DNA of 64,000 nt from Pseudomonas phenolilytica. GTDB taxonomy: Bacteria > Pseudomonadota > Gammaproteobacteria > Pseudomonadales > Pseudomonadaceae. Below are positions 1 through 9,055 of this stretch, piece after piece. Position 1 is the stretch's first letter; each line of letters begins with the position of its first letter. The stretch is taken from positions 1,380,001 to 1,444,000 of the forward strand of contig NZ_CP058908.1 in NCBI RefSeq assembly GCF_021432765.1, read 5' to 3'. The notes beneath the pieces are model-generated. The model was not told the DNA's origin, ran no database searches, and worked only from the letters and a program-made list of their open reading frames with translations. Position numbers and translations under genes: made by a program.

Positions 1-23
1 CGATCGAGTCGTTCCATGCTCAT
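1..23 (-). CDS. possible 5' end of a gene running off the window
   Basis: An ATG at 23 on the minus strand opens a frame with no stop before the window edge (M-S-M-E-R-L-D-R). It lies downstream of yggT in the same direction, where pseudomonads carry a small protein or metX. Only eight residues are visible and the ribosome site is weak, so neither the start nor the identity can be settled. Confidence 0.2.
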
Positions 24-139
24 CCCGGGTCCCTGGGGAAGTGGTACGGCGATTTATCCGATTCGCTGACAGACGGTCAATCCGCGACCGCCGGTTGGCC
101 GCCCGGTGGGCCTGTGAAGCCCCCGGACGGTCGTCAGGC

Positions 140-730
140 TCAGATCAGCATGCGCAGAATGTTGGGCATGTGCGTCATGGTCGCCAGGTTGTTGACCACC
201 AGCATGTCCAGCAGCTTGATCGCCAGGAAGGCGAAGATCGGCGAGATGTCGAGCCCGCCGAGATTCGGCAGCAGGCGACGGAACGGAGCCAGTACTGGCT
301 CGCACAGCTGGCTGACCAGCTGCGCGCCCGGGTTGTGGCTGCCCGGCGCGACCCAGGAGAGGATCACGCTGATGATCAGTGCCCAGAAGAAGATGTTGAG
401 AAACAGCCCGGTGATGCCGATCAGTGCCCATATCAGCAGCAGAATCGGGTTGCCGGTGGTGCCGTAGGCGACCAGCAGGATCAGCGCCATCAGCACGATT
501 TGCACGATCAGCGCGAGCAGCAGCGACGACAGGTCCAGCGTGCCAATGCTCGGAATCACCCGGCGCATCGGCCGCAGCAGCGGGTGGGTGGCCTTGACGA
601 TGAACTGGCTGAGCGGGTTGTAGAAGTCAGCGCGCACCAGCTGCAGGATGAAGCGCAGCAGGACGATCAGCAGGTAGAGGCTGCCGAGCGTCTGGATGAT
701 CAGGATCAGGGCTTGCGAAAGTTGGGACAT
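140..730 (-). CDS. yggT: YggT family integral membrane protein
   Basis: A 196-residue hydrophobic protein with two copies of the YggT unit. Each copy has membrane helices followed by a conserved P-x-L-x-P-x-R-R-x-(I/L)-P turn (PLLRPMRRVIP near residue 50 and PVLAPFRRLLP near 145). The family sits in the inner membrane and is linked in some bacteria to osmotic tolerance or cell-envelope organisation, but its biochemistry is unresolved. It follows proC by nine bases in the yggS-proC-yggT order seen in other pseudomonads, so one transcript is likely. Family assignment is firm; the role is not. Confidence 0.93.
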   Translation of the reverse strand: MSQLSQALILIIQTLGSLYLLIVLLRFILQLVRADFYNPLSQFIVKATHPLLRPMRRVIPSIGTLDLSSLLLALIVQIVLMALILLVAYGTTGNPILLLIWALIGITGLFLNIFFWALIISVILSWVAPGSHNPGAQLVSQLCEPVLAPFRRLLPNLGGLDISPIFAFLAIKLLDMLVVNNLATMTHMPNILRMLI

Positions 731-739
731 GAATGCTCC

Positions 740-1564
740 TTATTGGCCCAGTTGTTCGGCCAGCTCGGCCGAGCGGTGCGCGGCGGCGTTCAGCGCCTGC
801 TGCACCAGTTGCTCGAAGCCGCCAGCCTGGAAGGCTTTGATCGCCGCTTCGGTGGTTCCGTTCGGCGAGGTGACGCGGCTCCGCAGCTCGGCGGCGTCGA
901 CGTCGCTTTCGCAGGCCATGCGCGCCGCCCCCAGGGCCGTCTGCAGCGTCAGTTGCGCGGCGGTTGCGCGTGGCAGCCCGAGTTGTTCGCCGGCCGCGGT
1001 CATCGCCTCGATGAGCAGGAAGAAGTAGGCCGGGCCGCTGCCGGACACGGCAGTGACCGCGTCGATCAGCTGTTCTTCGTCCAGCCACAGGGCCACGCCG
1101 ACCGCCGAAAGCAGCTGTTCGGCCTGGTGCTTCTGCATAGCGCTGACCTGTGCGTTGGCGAACAGGCCGCTGACGCCCTGGCGCAGCAGCGCCGGGGTGT
1201 TCGGCATGCAGCGCACGATGGCCCGTGGCTGCGGGCCGAGCCAGCGCTGCAGGCTGTCGCAGGTGATGCCGGCAGCGATGGAAACGATCAGCGTGGTCGG
1301 TGCAAGCTGCGCTGACAGGTCGCGGCAGACGGCCTGCATCACCTGCGGTTTGACCGCCAGCACCACCACATCGGCATTCGTCAGCGCGTCGCGGTTGTCG
1401 GCGAAGGTCTGGATGCCGTGCTCTGCGCTGATTCGCGCGCGCTGCTCGGCACCAGGATCGCTGGCGCGGATGGCGTCGGCGGCGACACCCTGGGCGCGCA
1501 GACCGCCGATCAGGCTGGTCGCCATGTTGCCGGCGCCGATGAAAGCGATGCGGGGAGAAGTCAT
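740..1564 (-). CDS. proC: pyrroline-5-carboxylate reductase
   Basis: Catalyses the last step of proline synthesis, reducing pyrroline-5-carboxylate with NAD(P)H in the cytoplasm. The 274-residue product opens with the Rossmann motif IAFIGAGNMA and carries the P5CR signature near residues 160-185 (AVTAVSGSGPAYFF). I chose the ATG at 1564 because AAAGGAAC lies just upstream and the protein then begins directly before the Rossmann strand; the reading frame extends to 1597 but would overlap yggS. It lies between yggS and yggT on the same strand, the usual arrangement. Confidence 0.96.
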   Translation of the reverse strand: MTSPRIAFIGAGNMATSLIGGLRAQGVAADAIRASDPGAEQRARISAEHGIQTFADNRDALTNADVVVLAVKPQVMQAVCRDLSAQLAPTTLIVSIAAGITCDSLQRWLGPQPRAIVRCMPNTPALLRQGVSGLFANAQVSAMQKHQAEQLLSAVGVALWLDEEQLIDAVTAVSGSGPAYFFLLIEAMTAAGEQLGLPRATAAQLTLQTALGAARMACESDVDAAELRSRVTSPNGTTEAAIKAFQAGGFEQLVQQALNAAAHRSAELAEQLGQ

Positions 1565-1574
1565 AGCAGTTCCT

Positions 1575-2264
1575 TTATTGAGGGCGACCGTAGTCACGGG
1601 CGCCGAACAGGGCAGTACCGATGCGCACCCAGGTGGCGCCTTCGGCGATGGCCGCTTCGAGATCCTGGCTCATGCCCATCGACAGCGTGTCCATGCGGGG
1701 ATCCAGTTCGTCGCGCAGATGGCGCAGGCGGGCGAAGGCGGCGCGCTGCACGGCGGCATCGTCGCTCGGTGCGGGAATGCACATCAGTCCGCGCAGGCGC
1801 AGGCGCGGCAGCGCGGAGATCGCGGCGACCAGTTCCCGCGCCTCGCTTTCGCTGCAGCCGGATTTGCTCTGCTCGTCGCTGACATTGACCTGCAGGCACA
1901 CGTTCAGCGGCGGTAGATGCGCGGGACGCTGGTCGGACAGGCGCTGGGCGATCTTCAGTCGATCCACCGAATGCACCCAGGCGAAATGCTCGGCGATCGG
2001 CTTGGTCTTGTTCGACTGGATGGGGCCGATGAAGTGCCAGGCCAGCGGAACGTCGGCGAGCAGCGCCTGCTTTTCCAGCGCTTCCTGCAGGTAGTTCTCG
2101 CCAAAATCGGCCAGGCCGGCGGCGAACGCTTCGCGCACGGCGCTGGCCGGCTGGGTCTTGCTGACGGCCAGTAGACCGACCGTAGAAGGCTCGCGCCCCG
2201 CAGCTTGCGCCGCCTCACGGATGCGCGCTACGACCTTTGCAATATTGTTCGCTATCGTGGACAT
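1575..2264 (-). CDS. yggS: YggS/PLPBP pyridoxal-phosphate homeostasis protein
   Basis: A 229-residue COG0325 protein with an alanine-racemase-like single-domain barrel that binds pyridoxal phosphate without known catalysis and buffers vitamin B6 and amino-acid pools. The PLP lysine is K36 in LLAVSKTQP. The family strings FGENYLQE, WHFIGPIQSNK and LSMGMSQD are all present. The length matches the family. It is divergent from pilT across 66 bases, which must hold both promoters, and it is the first gene of the yggS-proC-yggT run. Confidence 0.95.
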   Translation of the reverse strand: MSTIANNIAKVVARIREAAQAAGREPSTVGLLAVSKTQPASAVREAFAAGLADFGENYLQEALEKQALLADVPLAWHFIGPIQSNKTKPIAEHFAWVHSVDRLKIAQRLSDQRPAHLPPLNVCLQVNVSDEQSKSGCSESEARELVAAISALPRLRLRGLMCIPAPSDDAAVQRAAFARLRHLRDELDPRMDTLSMGMSQDLEAAIAEGATWVRIGTALFGARDYGRPQ

Positions 2265-2330
2265 TACCTGCGCCCGCCGCCTGAGGGTCTGCGCGGCATT
2301 CTACCCGCTTGCCTGTAATTGGGGAGTCCC

Positions 2331-3365
2331 ATGGATATCACAGAACTGCTGGCCTTCAGCGCCAAGCAGGGCGCGTCCGACCTGCACCTTTCCTCCGGCC
2401 TGCCGCCGATGATCCGCGTCGACGGCGACGTGCGGCGGATCAATCTGCCGGCGATGGACCACAAGCAGGTGCACGCGCTGATCTACGACATCATGAACGA
2501 CAAGCAGCGCAAGGATTATGAAGAATTCCTCGAGACCGACTTCTCCTTCGAGGTGCCCGGCGTTGCGCGTTTTCGGGTCAACGCGTTCAACCAGAACCGC
2601 GGCGCCGGTGCGGTGTTCCGGACCATTCCCTCCAAGGTGCTGACGATGGAAGACCTGGGCATGGGCGAGGTCTTTCGCAAGATCACCGACGTACCGCGCG
2701 GCCTGGTGCTGGTCACCGGCCCGACCGGTTCGGGCAAGTCGACCACGCTGGCGGCGATGCTCGATTACCTGAACAACACCAAGTACCACCACATCCTCAC
2801 TATCGAGGATCCGATCGAATTCGTTCACGAATCGAAGAAGTGCCTGGTCAACCAGCGCGAAGTGCACCGTGACACGCTGGGCTTCGCCGAAGCGCTGCGA
2901 TCGGCGCTACGTGAAGACCCGGACATCATTCTCGTCGGCGAGATGCGCGACCTGGAAACCATCCGTCTGGCGCTGACTGCCGCGGAAACCGGTCACCTGG
3001 TGTTCGGCACGCTGCACACCACCTCGGCCGCCAAGACCATCGACCGCGTGGTCGACGTGTTCCCCGCCGAGGAAAAATCGATGGTGCGCTCGATGCTTTC
3101 CGAATCGCTGCAGGCGGTGATCTCCCAGACCCTGCTGAAAAAGGTTGGTGGCGGACGAGTGGCGGCGCACGAAATCATGATCGGCACCCCGGCGATCCGT
3201 AACCTGATCCGCGAGGACAAGGTCGCGCAGATGTACTCGTCGATCCAGACCGGTGGCGCGCTGGGCATGCAGACCCTCGATGCGTGCCTCAAGGGCTTGC
3301 TCGCCAAGGGGCTGATCAGCCGCGATAGCGCCAAGGAAAAGGCCAAGCAGCCGGAAAACTTCTGA
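2331..3365 (+). CDS. pilT: type IV pilus retraction ATPase PilT
   Basis: A hexameric cytoplasmic ATPase that depolymerises the type IV pilus and drives twitching. The product is 344 residues, the same length as P. aeruginosa PilT. The Walker A motif GPTGSGKST has its lysine at residue 136; the Asp box, Walker B (ILVGEMRD) and His box (GHLVFGTLHT) follow. The C-terminal retraction motif appears as AIRNLIREDK. The ATG at 2331 is preceded by GGGGAG at a good distance and gives the canonical N-terminus MDITELLAF; the open frame reaches upstream to 2319. pilU follows 56 bases downstream. Confidence 0.97.
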   Translation: MDITELLAFSAKQGASDLHLSSGLPPMIRVDGDVRRINLPAMDHKQVHALIYDIMNDKQRKDYEEFLETDFSFEVPGVARFRVNAFNQNRGAGAVFRTIPSKVLTMEDLGMGEVFRKITDVPRGLVLVTGPTGSGKSTTLAAMLDYLNNTKYHHILTIEDPIEFVHESKKCLVNQREVHRDTLGFAEALRSALREDPDIILVGEMRDLETIRLALTAAETGHLVFGTLHTTSAAKTIDRVVDVFPAEEKSMVRSMLSESLQAVISQTLLKKVGGGRVAAHEIMIGTPAIRNLIREDKVAQMYSSIQTGGALGMQTLDACLKGLLAKGLISRDSAKEKAKQPENF

Positions 3366-3421
3366 CAATCACTGCGCCGCGCATGCCTGAATGCGATGGC
3401 GCCGCGCCTGCGAGAACCCCG

Positions 3422-4567
3422 ATGGAATTCGAGAAACTGTTGCGCCTGATGGTGGAAAAGGGCGGCTCCGATCTGTTCATCACGGCCGGCGTACCGCCGT
3501 CGATGAAGATCAACGGCAAGATCATGCCGGTGAGTAAAACGCCGATGTCGCCGGAGATGACCCGCGAAACGGTGCACGGCGTGATGAACGAACAACAGCG
3601 GCGCGAGTTCACCGAAAATCACGAGTGCAACTTCGCCATCAGCGCCCGTGGTATCGGCCGTTTCCGCGTCAGTGCCTTCTATCAGCGCAACCTGGCCGGC
3701 ATGGTGCTGCGGCGCATCGAAACCAACATCCCGACCATCGAAGACCTCAAGCTGCCCGATGTGCTGAAGAAGCTGGCGATGACCAAGCGCGGCCTGGTGC
3801 TGTTCGTCGGCGCCACGGGTACCGGCAAGTCCACCTCGCTGGCGGCGATGATCGGTTACCGTAACAAGAACTCGAGCGGCCACATCATTTCCATCGAGGA
3901 TCCGATCGAGTTCATTCACCAGCACCAGAGCTGTATCGTCACCCAACGCGAGGTCGGCATCGATACCGAATCGTTCGACGTGGCGCTGAAGAACACCCTG
4001 CGCCAGGCGCCGGACGTGATCCTCATCGGCGAAGTGCGTACCCGCGAGACGATGGATTACGCCGTGGCCTTCGCCGAGACCGGCCACCTGTGCCTGGCCA
4101 CCCTGCACGCCAACAACGCCAACCAGGCGCTGGATCGCATCATCAACTTCTTCCCCGCCGACCGGCAGCAGCAGGTGTGGATGGATCTGTCGCTAAACCT
4201 CAAGGCCATCGTCGCCCAGCAGCTGGTGCCGACGCCGGATGGCAAGGGTCGCCGCGCGGTCATCGAGGTGCTGATCAATACCCCGCTGGCGGCCGACCTG
4301 ATTCGCAAGGGCGAGGTGCACGAGCTGAAGAATCTGATGAAGCGCTCCACCGAACTCGGCATGCAGACCTTCGACCAGGCGCTGTACAACCTCTACGTGC
4401 AGGGAGAGATCACCTACGAAGATGCGCTGGCGCACGCCGATTCGGCCAACGATCTGCGTCTGCTGATCAAGCTGGGTTCGGAAACCGACGGCGAGCACCT
4501 GACCAGTATGTCGCAGGGCCTGAGCCTGGAAGTCAGCGACGATGATCCGGGGCGTAGCTTCCGCTAG
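3422..4567 (+). CDS. pilU: type IV pilus accessory retraction ATPase PilU
   Basis: A PilT paralogue of 381 residues that supports PilT-dependent retraction under load. Walker A is GATGTGKST with K136; Walker B is ILIGEVRT; the His box is GHLCLATLHANN. The start at 3422 (MEFEKLLRLMVEKGGSD) matches the family N-terminus, although the frame is open from 3383 and the ribosome site is weak. The serine- and aspartate-rich tail beyond the ATPase core is typical of PilU. It is probably co-transcribed with pilT. Confidence 0.96.
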   Translation: MEFEKLLRLMVEKGGSDLFITAGVPPSMKINGKIMPVSKTPMSPEMTRETVHGVMNEQQRREFTENHECNFAISARGIGRFRVSAFYQRNLAGMVLRRIETNIPTIEDLKLPDVLKKLAMTKRGLVLFVGATGTGKSTSLAAMIGYRNKNSSGHIISIEDPIEFIHQHQSCIVTQREVGIDTESFDVALKNTLRQAPDVILIGEVRTRETMDYAVAFAETGHLCLATLHANNANQALDRIINFFPADRQQQVWMDLSLNLKAIVAQQLVPTPDGKGRRAVIEVLINTPLAADLIRKGEVHELKNLMKRSTELGMQTFDQALYNLYVQGEITYEDALAHADSANDLRLLIKLGSETDGEHLTSMSQGLSLEVSDDDPGRSFR

Positions 4568-4676
4568 CGCTGCCGTCCCGCGCCGCGCCGCGAACGGAGC
4601 AGCAGGTCCGGTTGTGCCGGATGCGCGTGCGGCGATACAGTCGAGACGCTGATCCATCGCAGCCAAGGGGGCAAAC

Positions 4677-5072
4677 GTGCAGCAGGACACACACAGCAAG
4701 GTGATCGGATATCTTCTATGGATATTCGGTTTTCTAGGGTCGCACCGTTTCTACTACGGTCGGCCAGTCACCGGGACCATCTGGTTCTTCACGCTCGGCC
4801 TGTTCTTCATCGGCTGGATCATCGACCTGTTCCTGATCCCGTCGATGGACCGCGAAGCCGACCTGCGCTTCCAGTCCGGTTCCATCGACTACAACGTCGC
4901 CTGGATCCTGCTGACTTTCCTCGGCGTGTTCGGCGTACATCGCATGTATCAGGGCAAATGGATCAGCGGGATCATCTACCTGTGCACCGGCGGGCTGTTC
5001 TTCCTCGGCGTGCTCTATGACTTCTGGACGCTGAACGACCAGATTTCCCTGCGCAACGCGCAGCAACGCTGA
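4677..5072 (+). CDS. TM2 domain membrane protein (duplicated domain)
   Basis: A 131-residue membrane protein built from two TM2 units. Each has a helix, a G-x-x-G-x-H-R-x-Y turn (FGFLGSHRFYYGR and LGVFGVHRMYQGK), a second helix and a D-x-F/W end. The function of bacterial TM2 proteins is unknown. The start is a GTG at 4677 preceded by AAGGGGG; no ATG lies nearby in frame. It follows pilU after 109 bases and ends before a strong bidirectional hairpin. No link to pili can be claimed from the sequence. Confidence 0.88.
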   Translation: MQQDTHSKVIGYLLWIFGFLGSHRFYYGRPVTGTIWFFTLGLFFIGWIIDLFLIPSMDREADLRFQSGSIDYNVAWILLTFLGVFGVHRMYQGKWISGIIYLCTGGLFFLGVLYDFWTLNDQISLRNAQQR

Positions 5073-5114
5073 GGTGAACGCAGCGGTGGCTGCTGACGTC
5101 GGTCTGCGGTGAGC

Positions 5115-5148
5115 GCGCGACCGGTGCGGGTTTCCGCACCGGTCGCGC
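5115..5148. terminator. bidirectional hairpin terminator
   Basis: A perfect 15-bp inverted repeat (5115-5129 and 5134-5148) with loop GTTT lies between the convergent TM2 gene and pyrC'. The top-strand side is followed by TGTGCTTT. Its position suits termination from both sides. Confidence 0.75.
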
Positions 5149-5155
5149 TGTGCTT

Positions 5156-6427
5156 TCAGCCTTGGAAGCTGATGTGTCCGTCGACGATGGTGTAGCGCAC
5201 AGCGCTCGGCAGGCAGTGGCCCATGAACGGGCAATTGCGCCCCTTGGAAAGCCAGGTTTCGCCGACCAGCGTCGAGCTGCGGGGGTCGAACAGCACCAGA
5301 TCCGCTGCCTGGCCGACGGCGAGACGGCCCGCCGGCAGGCGCAGGGCGGCCGCCGGGCCGCTGGACAGGCGCGCCAGCAGCGTCGGCAGATCGAGCAGAC
5401 CGTCTTCCACCAGGGTCATGGCCAGCGGCAGGAGAATTTCTGCGCTGCTGATGCCCGGCTCGGTCTCGCCGAACGGTGCCAGCTTGGCATCGACTTCATG
5501 CGGCTGGTGATGGCTGGCAATCGCCGATATGACACCCGCCTTCAGCGCCTCGCGCAGACCGTCGCGATCGGCACGGCTGCGCAGCGGCGGCTGCACGTGA
5601 TACAGGCTGGAGAAACCGTGCAGCGCCTCGTCGGTGAGAATCAGCTGATACAACGCCACGTCAGCGGTCACCCGCAGGCCGCGTGCCTGGGCGTCAGCGA
5701 TCATCTGCGCGCCGCGCGCACTGGTCAGCTGGCTGAAATGCGCGCGGACGCCGGCCTGCTCCACCAGCAGCAGGTTGCGCGCCAGGGCCACGGTCTCGGC
5801 GCTCTCGGGAATCCCCGACAGGCCGAGAAAGCTGGCCGCCGGGCCCTCGTGGGCGAGACCGCCCTCGGCCAGGTCGCGGTCCTGCGAGTGCAGAACGATG
5901 GTCAGGTCGAAGGTCGCGGCGTATTCCAGCGCGCGCCGCAGGTTGCGGTTGCTGGCGAAATCGGCGAGGCCGTTGCCGAACGCGACGCAGCCGGCTTCGC
6001 GCAGAGCGACCAGCTCGGACAACTGCTCGCCGGCGAGATTGCGGGTCAGCGCGCCGATCGGATAGACCTTGGTGTGGCCGGATTCGCGGGCGCGATCGAG
6101 GATCAGCTCGGTGACCGCCGCGGTATCCAGCACCGGCTTGGTCAGCGGTGGGCAGCACAGCGTGGTGGTGCCACCCGCCGCCGCGGCGAGGGTTTCGCTG
6201 GCAATGCTGCCCTTGCGGCTGTAGCCGGGTTCGCGCAGGGCCACGGACAGATCGACCAGCCCTGGAGCCGCGATCAGGCCGTTGGCGTCGATGCTCTGCT
6301 GCGCGACGAAGCCGGCGGGTTGGGCGCCGATTGCGATAATTTTGCCGGCTTCGATATAGATGTCGGCGACTTCGTCCCGCCCGCTGACTGGGTCGATCAC
6401 GCGCGCGCCGAGGATGTGGGTAAGCAT
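5156..6427 (-). CDS. pyrC': non-catalytic dihydroorotase-like protein PyrC'
   Basis: A 423-residue amidohydrolase-fold protein of the dihydroorotase family. In active enzymes the first metal site is D-x-H-x-H; here the matching stretch is GLVDLSVALREPG, with no histidines, so zinc binding and catalysis should be lost. In pseudomonads such PyrC' subunits hold aspartate transcarbamoylase in its dodecameric complex while another gene encodes the active enzyme. It overlaps the pyrB stop by one base (TGATG), so translation is coupled, as expected for partners made in fixed ratio. Confidence 0.94.
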   Translation of the reverse strand: MLTHILGARVIDPVSGRDEVADIYIEAGKIIAIGAQPAGFVAQQSIDANGLIAAPGLVDLSVALREPGYSRKGSIASETLAAAAGGTTTLCCPPLTKPVLDTAAVTELILDRARESGHTKVYPIGALTRNLAGEQLSELVALREAGCVAFGNGLADFASNRNLRRALEYAATFDLTIVLHSQDRDLAEGGLAHEGPAASFLGLSGIPESAETVALARNLLLVEQAGVRAHFSQLTSARGAQMIADAQARGLRVTADVALYQLILTDEALHGFSSLYHVQPPLRSRADRDGLREALKAGVISAIASHHQPHEVDAKLAPFGETEPGISSAEILLPLAMTLVEDGLLDLPTLLARLSSGPAAALRLPAGRLAVGQAADLVLFDPRSSTLVGETWLSKGRNCPFMGHCLPSAVRYTIVDGHISFQG

Positions 6428-7443
6428 CAGTTCTGCTCCTCGGAGACGGATTCGGACTCGAGCTGACGCTGTGTCGCCTGCCCGCTCATGGCCATCGACA
6501 GCACCGCCATGCGAATGGCGATGCCGTAGGTGACCTGGTTGAGAATCACCGATTGCGGACCGTCGGCCACCGCCGATTCGATTTCCACCCCGCGGTTGAT
6601 CGGCCCCGGATGCATGACGATGGCGTCCGGCTTGGTGAGGCGCAGGCGCTGCGCGGTCAGACCATAGAGCTTGTAGAACTCGCCCTCGCTGGGCAGCAGG
6701 CCACCCTGCATGCGTTCGCGCTGCAGGCGCAGCATGATCACCACGTCGACATCGCGGATGCCTTCGTCCATGTCATGGAACACGCGCACGCCGTACTGCT
6801 CGAGCCCGCTGGGCAGCAAGGTCTTCGGACCGATCACGCGGATGTCCGGGCAGCCCAGGGTCTTCAGCGCCAGCATGTTCGAGCGCGCTACCCGCGAGTG
6901 CAGGATGTCGCCGACGATCGCCACTGAGAGGTTTTCGAAGCCGCCCTTGTGCCGGCGAATGGTCAGCATGTCGAGCATGCCCTGGGTCGGGTGCGCATGG
7001 CGGCCATCACCGCCGTTGATCACCGCCACGTTGGGGCAGACGTGCTCGGCAATAAAATGCGCCGCGCCGGAATCGGCATGGCGTACCACGAACATATCGG
7101 CGGCCATTGCCTCGAGATTGCGCAGGGTGTCAGTCAGCGTCTCGCCCTTGCTGGTTGACGAGGTCGATACGTTGAGCGTGATGACGTCTGCCGACAGCCG
7201 CTGGGCGGCCAGCTCGAAGGTGGTGCGGGTGCGTGTGGAGTTCTCGAAGAACACATTGCACACCGTCCGTCCGCGCAGCAGCGGGACCTTCTTCACTGCC
7301 CGCGCGCCTACCTCGAGGAAGGAGTCGGCGGTGTCGAGGATTTCGGTGAGCAGCTCGCGGGACAGGCCGTCCAGCGAGAGGAAGTGGCGCAGCTGGCCGT
7401 TGTCGTTCAGCTGCAGCGGGCGCTTAACGTCGGGTTGCGTCAT
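6427..7443 (-). CDS. pyrB: aspartate carbamoyltransferase catalytic subunit
   Basis: Joins carbamoyl phosphate and aspartate, the committed step of UMP synthesis. The 338-residue product has the carbamoyl-phosphate loop [13 protein letters not shown] near residue 68, the second-site loop STSKGET, and the PALA-region motifs HPTQGMLD and HPGPINRG. The N-terminus is longer than in E. coli PyrB, as in other pseudomonads, where this extension takes part in nucleotide inhibition and in binding PyrC'. It sits between pyrR and pyrC' with 9-base and minus-1-base junctions. Confidence 0.97.
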   Translation of the reverse strand: MTQPDVKRPLQLNDNGQLRHFLSLDGLSRELLTEILDTADSFLEVGARAVKKVPLLRGRTVCNVFFENSTRTRTTFELAAQRLSADVITLNVSTSSTSKGETLTDTLRNLEAMAADMFVVRHADSGAAHFIAEHVCPNVAVINGGDGRHAHPTQGMLDMLTIRRHKGGFENLSVAIVGDILHSRVARSNMLALKTLGCPDIRVIGPKTLLPSGLEQYGVRVFHDMDEGIRDVDVVIMLRLQRERMQGGLLPSEGEFYKLYGLTAQRLRLTKPDAIVMHPGPINRGVEIESAVADGPQSVILNQVTYGIAIRMAVLSMAMSGQATQRQLESESVSEEQN

Positions 7444-7452
7444 CGCGAGGTC

Positions 7453-7965
7453 TCAGTTGGCGGAATCGAGGGTCTGCAGCTCGAGGGCGAGCGGTGCGGG
7501 GCCGAGCAATTTTATGCGCTGCTGGGGTGTCAGCGACAACGTGGCGCCGACCACGTCCGGGCAGATCGGCAGCTCTCGAGCGTTCAGATCGAGCAGGCAG
7601 ACCAGCGTCACGCTGGCCGGGCGGCCATAGTCGAACAGCTCGTTGAGCGCCGCGCGTATGGTGCGACCGGTCATCAGCACGTCATCGATCAGCACCAGGT
7701 GCTGTCCTTCGATCTCGAACGGCAGCTCCGACGGCCGCACCTGCGGGTGCAAGCCGCTCTGGGTGAAGTCGTCACGGTAGAAGGATACGTCGAGGATGCC
7801 CAGCGGCTCGTCCCAGCTGCCTTCATCGAGCAGCGCCTGGGCGACCCAGATACCGCCGGTGCGTATACCGATGAAGCGCGGTGCGACGATGGCGCGGCTG
7901 TGCAAGTGTTGACGCAGGGCAGCCGCCATCTCGGGTAGCAGCTGCTCGGGATTGGGCAGGGTCAT
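7453..7965 (-). CDS. pyrR: PyrR, uracil phosphoribosyltransferase-type regulator
   Basis: A 170-residue type I phosphoribosyltransferase. The PRPP loop is [20 protein letters not shown] near residues 90-110. PyrR proteins convert uracil and PRPP to UMP; in Bacillus they bind pyr mRNA to attenuate transcription, whereas in pseudomonads a transcriptional role has been proposed. It precedes pyrB directly, so pyrR-pyrB-pyrC' forms one unit. I see no obvious attenuator between ruvX and pyrR, where only 22 bases separate the genes. Confidence 0.93.
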   Translation of the reverse strand: MTLPNPEQLLPEMAAALRQHLHSRAIVAPRFIGIRTGGIWVAQALLDEGSWDEPLGILDVSFYRDDFTQSGLHPQVRPSELPFEIEGQHLVLIDDVLMTGRTIRAALNELFDYGRPASVTLVCLLDLNARELPICPDVVGATLSLTPQQRIKLLGPAPLALELQTLDSAN

Positions 7966-7987
7966 GGATTCTCCTCGCTCGTGCGGG

Positions 7988-8416
7988 TCAGGCCGTGGCG
8001 TGTTCGCTCAGCCAGCCTTCCAGTAAAAGTGCGGCCGCCAGCGCATCGACCGGGCGTTCGCGATAGCCGCCGTGCTGGCCCTGGCGCAGGCGTTCGCCCT
8101 TGGCCTCGAAGGTGGTCAGGCGTTCGTCGTGGGTGTGCACCGGCAGGTTGAAACGCCCCGCCAGGCGCCGGGCGAATTTTTCCGCGCGGGCGCTCATCTC
8201 GCTCGGGCTGCCGTCCATGTTCAACGGCAGGCCCACCACCAGCGCGTCGGGTTGCCATTCGCGCAGCAGTGCCTCGATCCGGCTCCAGTCAGGTGTGCCG
8301 TTCTGCGCCTTCAGCACGCAGAGCTCACGTGCCTGTCCGGTGATGGCCTGGCCTACTGCCACGCCGATCTGCTTGGTGCCGAAGTCGAAGCCGAGCAGCA
8401 GACGCGGTGCGCTCAT
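7988..8416 (-). CDS. ruvX: RuvX/YqgF Holliday junction resolvase-like nuclease
   Basis: A 142-residue RNase H-fold protein. The first acidic residue lies in [15 protein letters not shown], the second carboxylate region in [13 protein letters not shown], and the last in THDERLTT. Family members process pre-16S rRNA and may cut DNA junctions. Its ATG overlaps the algH stop as ATGA, so translation is coupled. The algH-ruvX pair is widely conserved. Confidence 0.95.
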   Translation of the reverse strand: MSAPRLLLGFDFGTKQIGVAVGQAITGQARELCVLKAQNGTPDWSRIEALLREWQPDALVVGLPLNMDGSPSEMSARAEKFARRLAGRFNLPVHTHDERLTTFEAKGERLRQGQHGGYRERPVDALAAALLLEGWLSEHATA

Positions 8417-8982
8417 GCGTGGCCCACCTGGCTACTCAACAGTCGCAGGTCGATGCCAAGACTGGCGGCGGCGGCCTGCAGTCGCTGTTCGGCTGGCAAT
8501 TCGAACAGGATTCGGGGATCCGCCGGACAGCTCAACCAGGCGTTGTCGGCCAGTTCGGCCTCCAGCTGGCCGGCGTCCCAACCGGCGTAGCCGAGGGCGA
8601 TGAAATGTTGCTGCGGCCCGTGGCCATCGGCGATGGCGAACAGCACGTCCTGCGAGGTGGACATGCCCAGCTCGCCGAGCGCCAGGGTCGCCTGGAACTG
8701 CTCCTCTGACGGATGCAGGACGAAGCCGCGGTCGCTCTGGACCGGGCCGCCGCTGTAAACGGTGAGCTCATGGCAAGCCGGCGCGATAGGTTCTTCGGGA
8801 CGCAGCTGCTCGAGCACATCGGCCAGATTGAGGCCGCTGGGGCGGTTGATTACCAGTCCCATCGCGCCCTGAGGGCCATGCTCGATCAGGTAGATCAGCG
8901 CCTGGGCGAAATTCGGGTCGGCCATGTGTGGCATGGCAATCAAGAAATGATGCTTGAGGTAGCTGGGCGCGGTGCTTTTCAT
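8413..8982 (-). CDS. algH: AlgH/YqgE family protein
   Basis: A 189-residue UPF0301 protein with the family strings LIAMPHMADPNFAQ near the N-terminus, GAMGLVINRP, and GGPVQSDRGFVLH. In P. aeruginosa AlgH was named for an effect on alginate production, and structure suggests small-molecule or protein binding rather than classical DNA binding. The biochemical role is unknown. It is translationally coupled to ruvX. Here it lies between tonB3 and ruvX, as in P. aeruginosa. Confidence 0.94.
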   Translation of the reverse strand: MKSTAPSYLKHHFLIAMPHMADPNFAQALIYLIEHGPQGAMGLVINRPSGLNLADVLEQLRPEEPIAPACHELTVYSGGPVQSDRGFVLHPSEEQFQATLALGELGMSTSQDVLFAIADGHGPQQHFIALGYAGWDAGQLEAELADNAWLSCPADPRILFELPAEQRLQAAAASLGIDLRLLSSQVGHA

Positions 8983-9055
8983 GCCGGCTAGCTTAAGGCC
9001 TGCCGGGGCGGCAGGCTACTGGCATGCTCGCGTTGACACCGTCCGTCGCGCCGGC

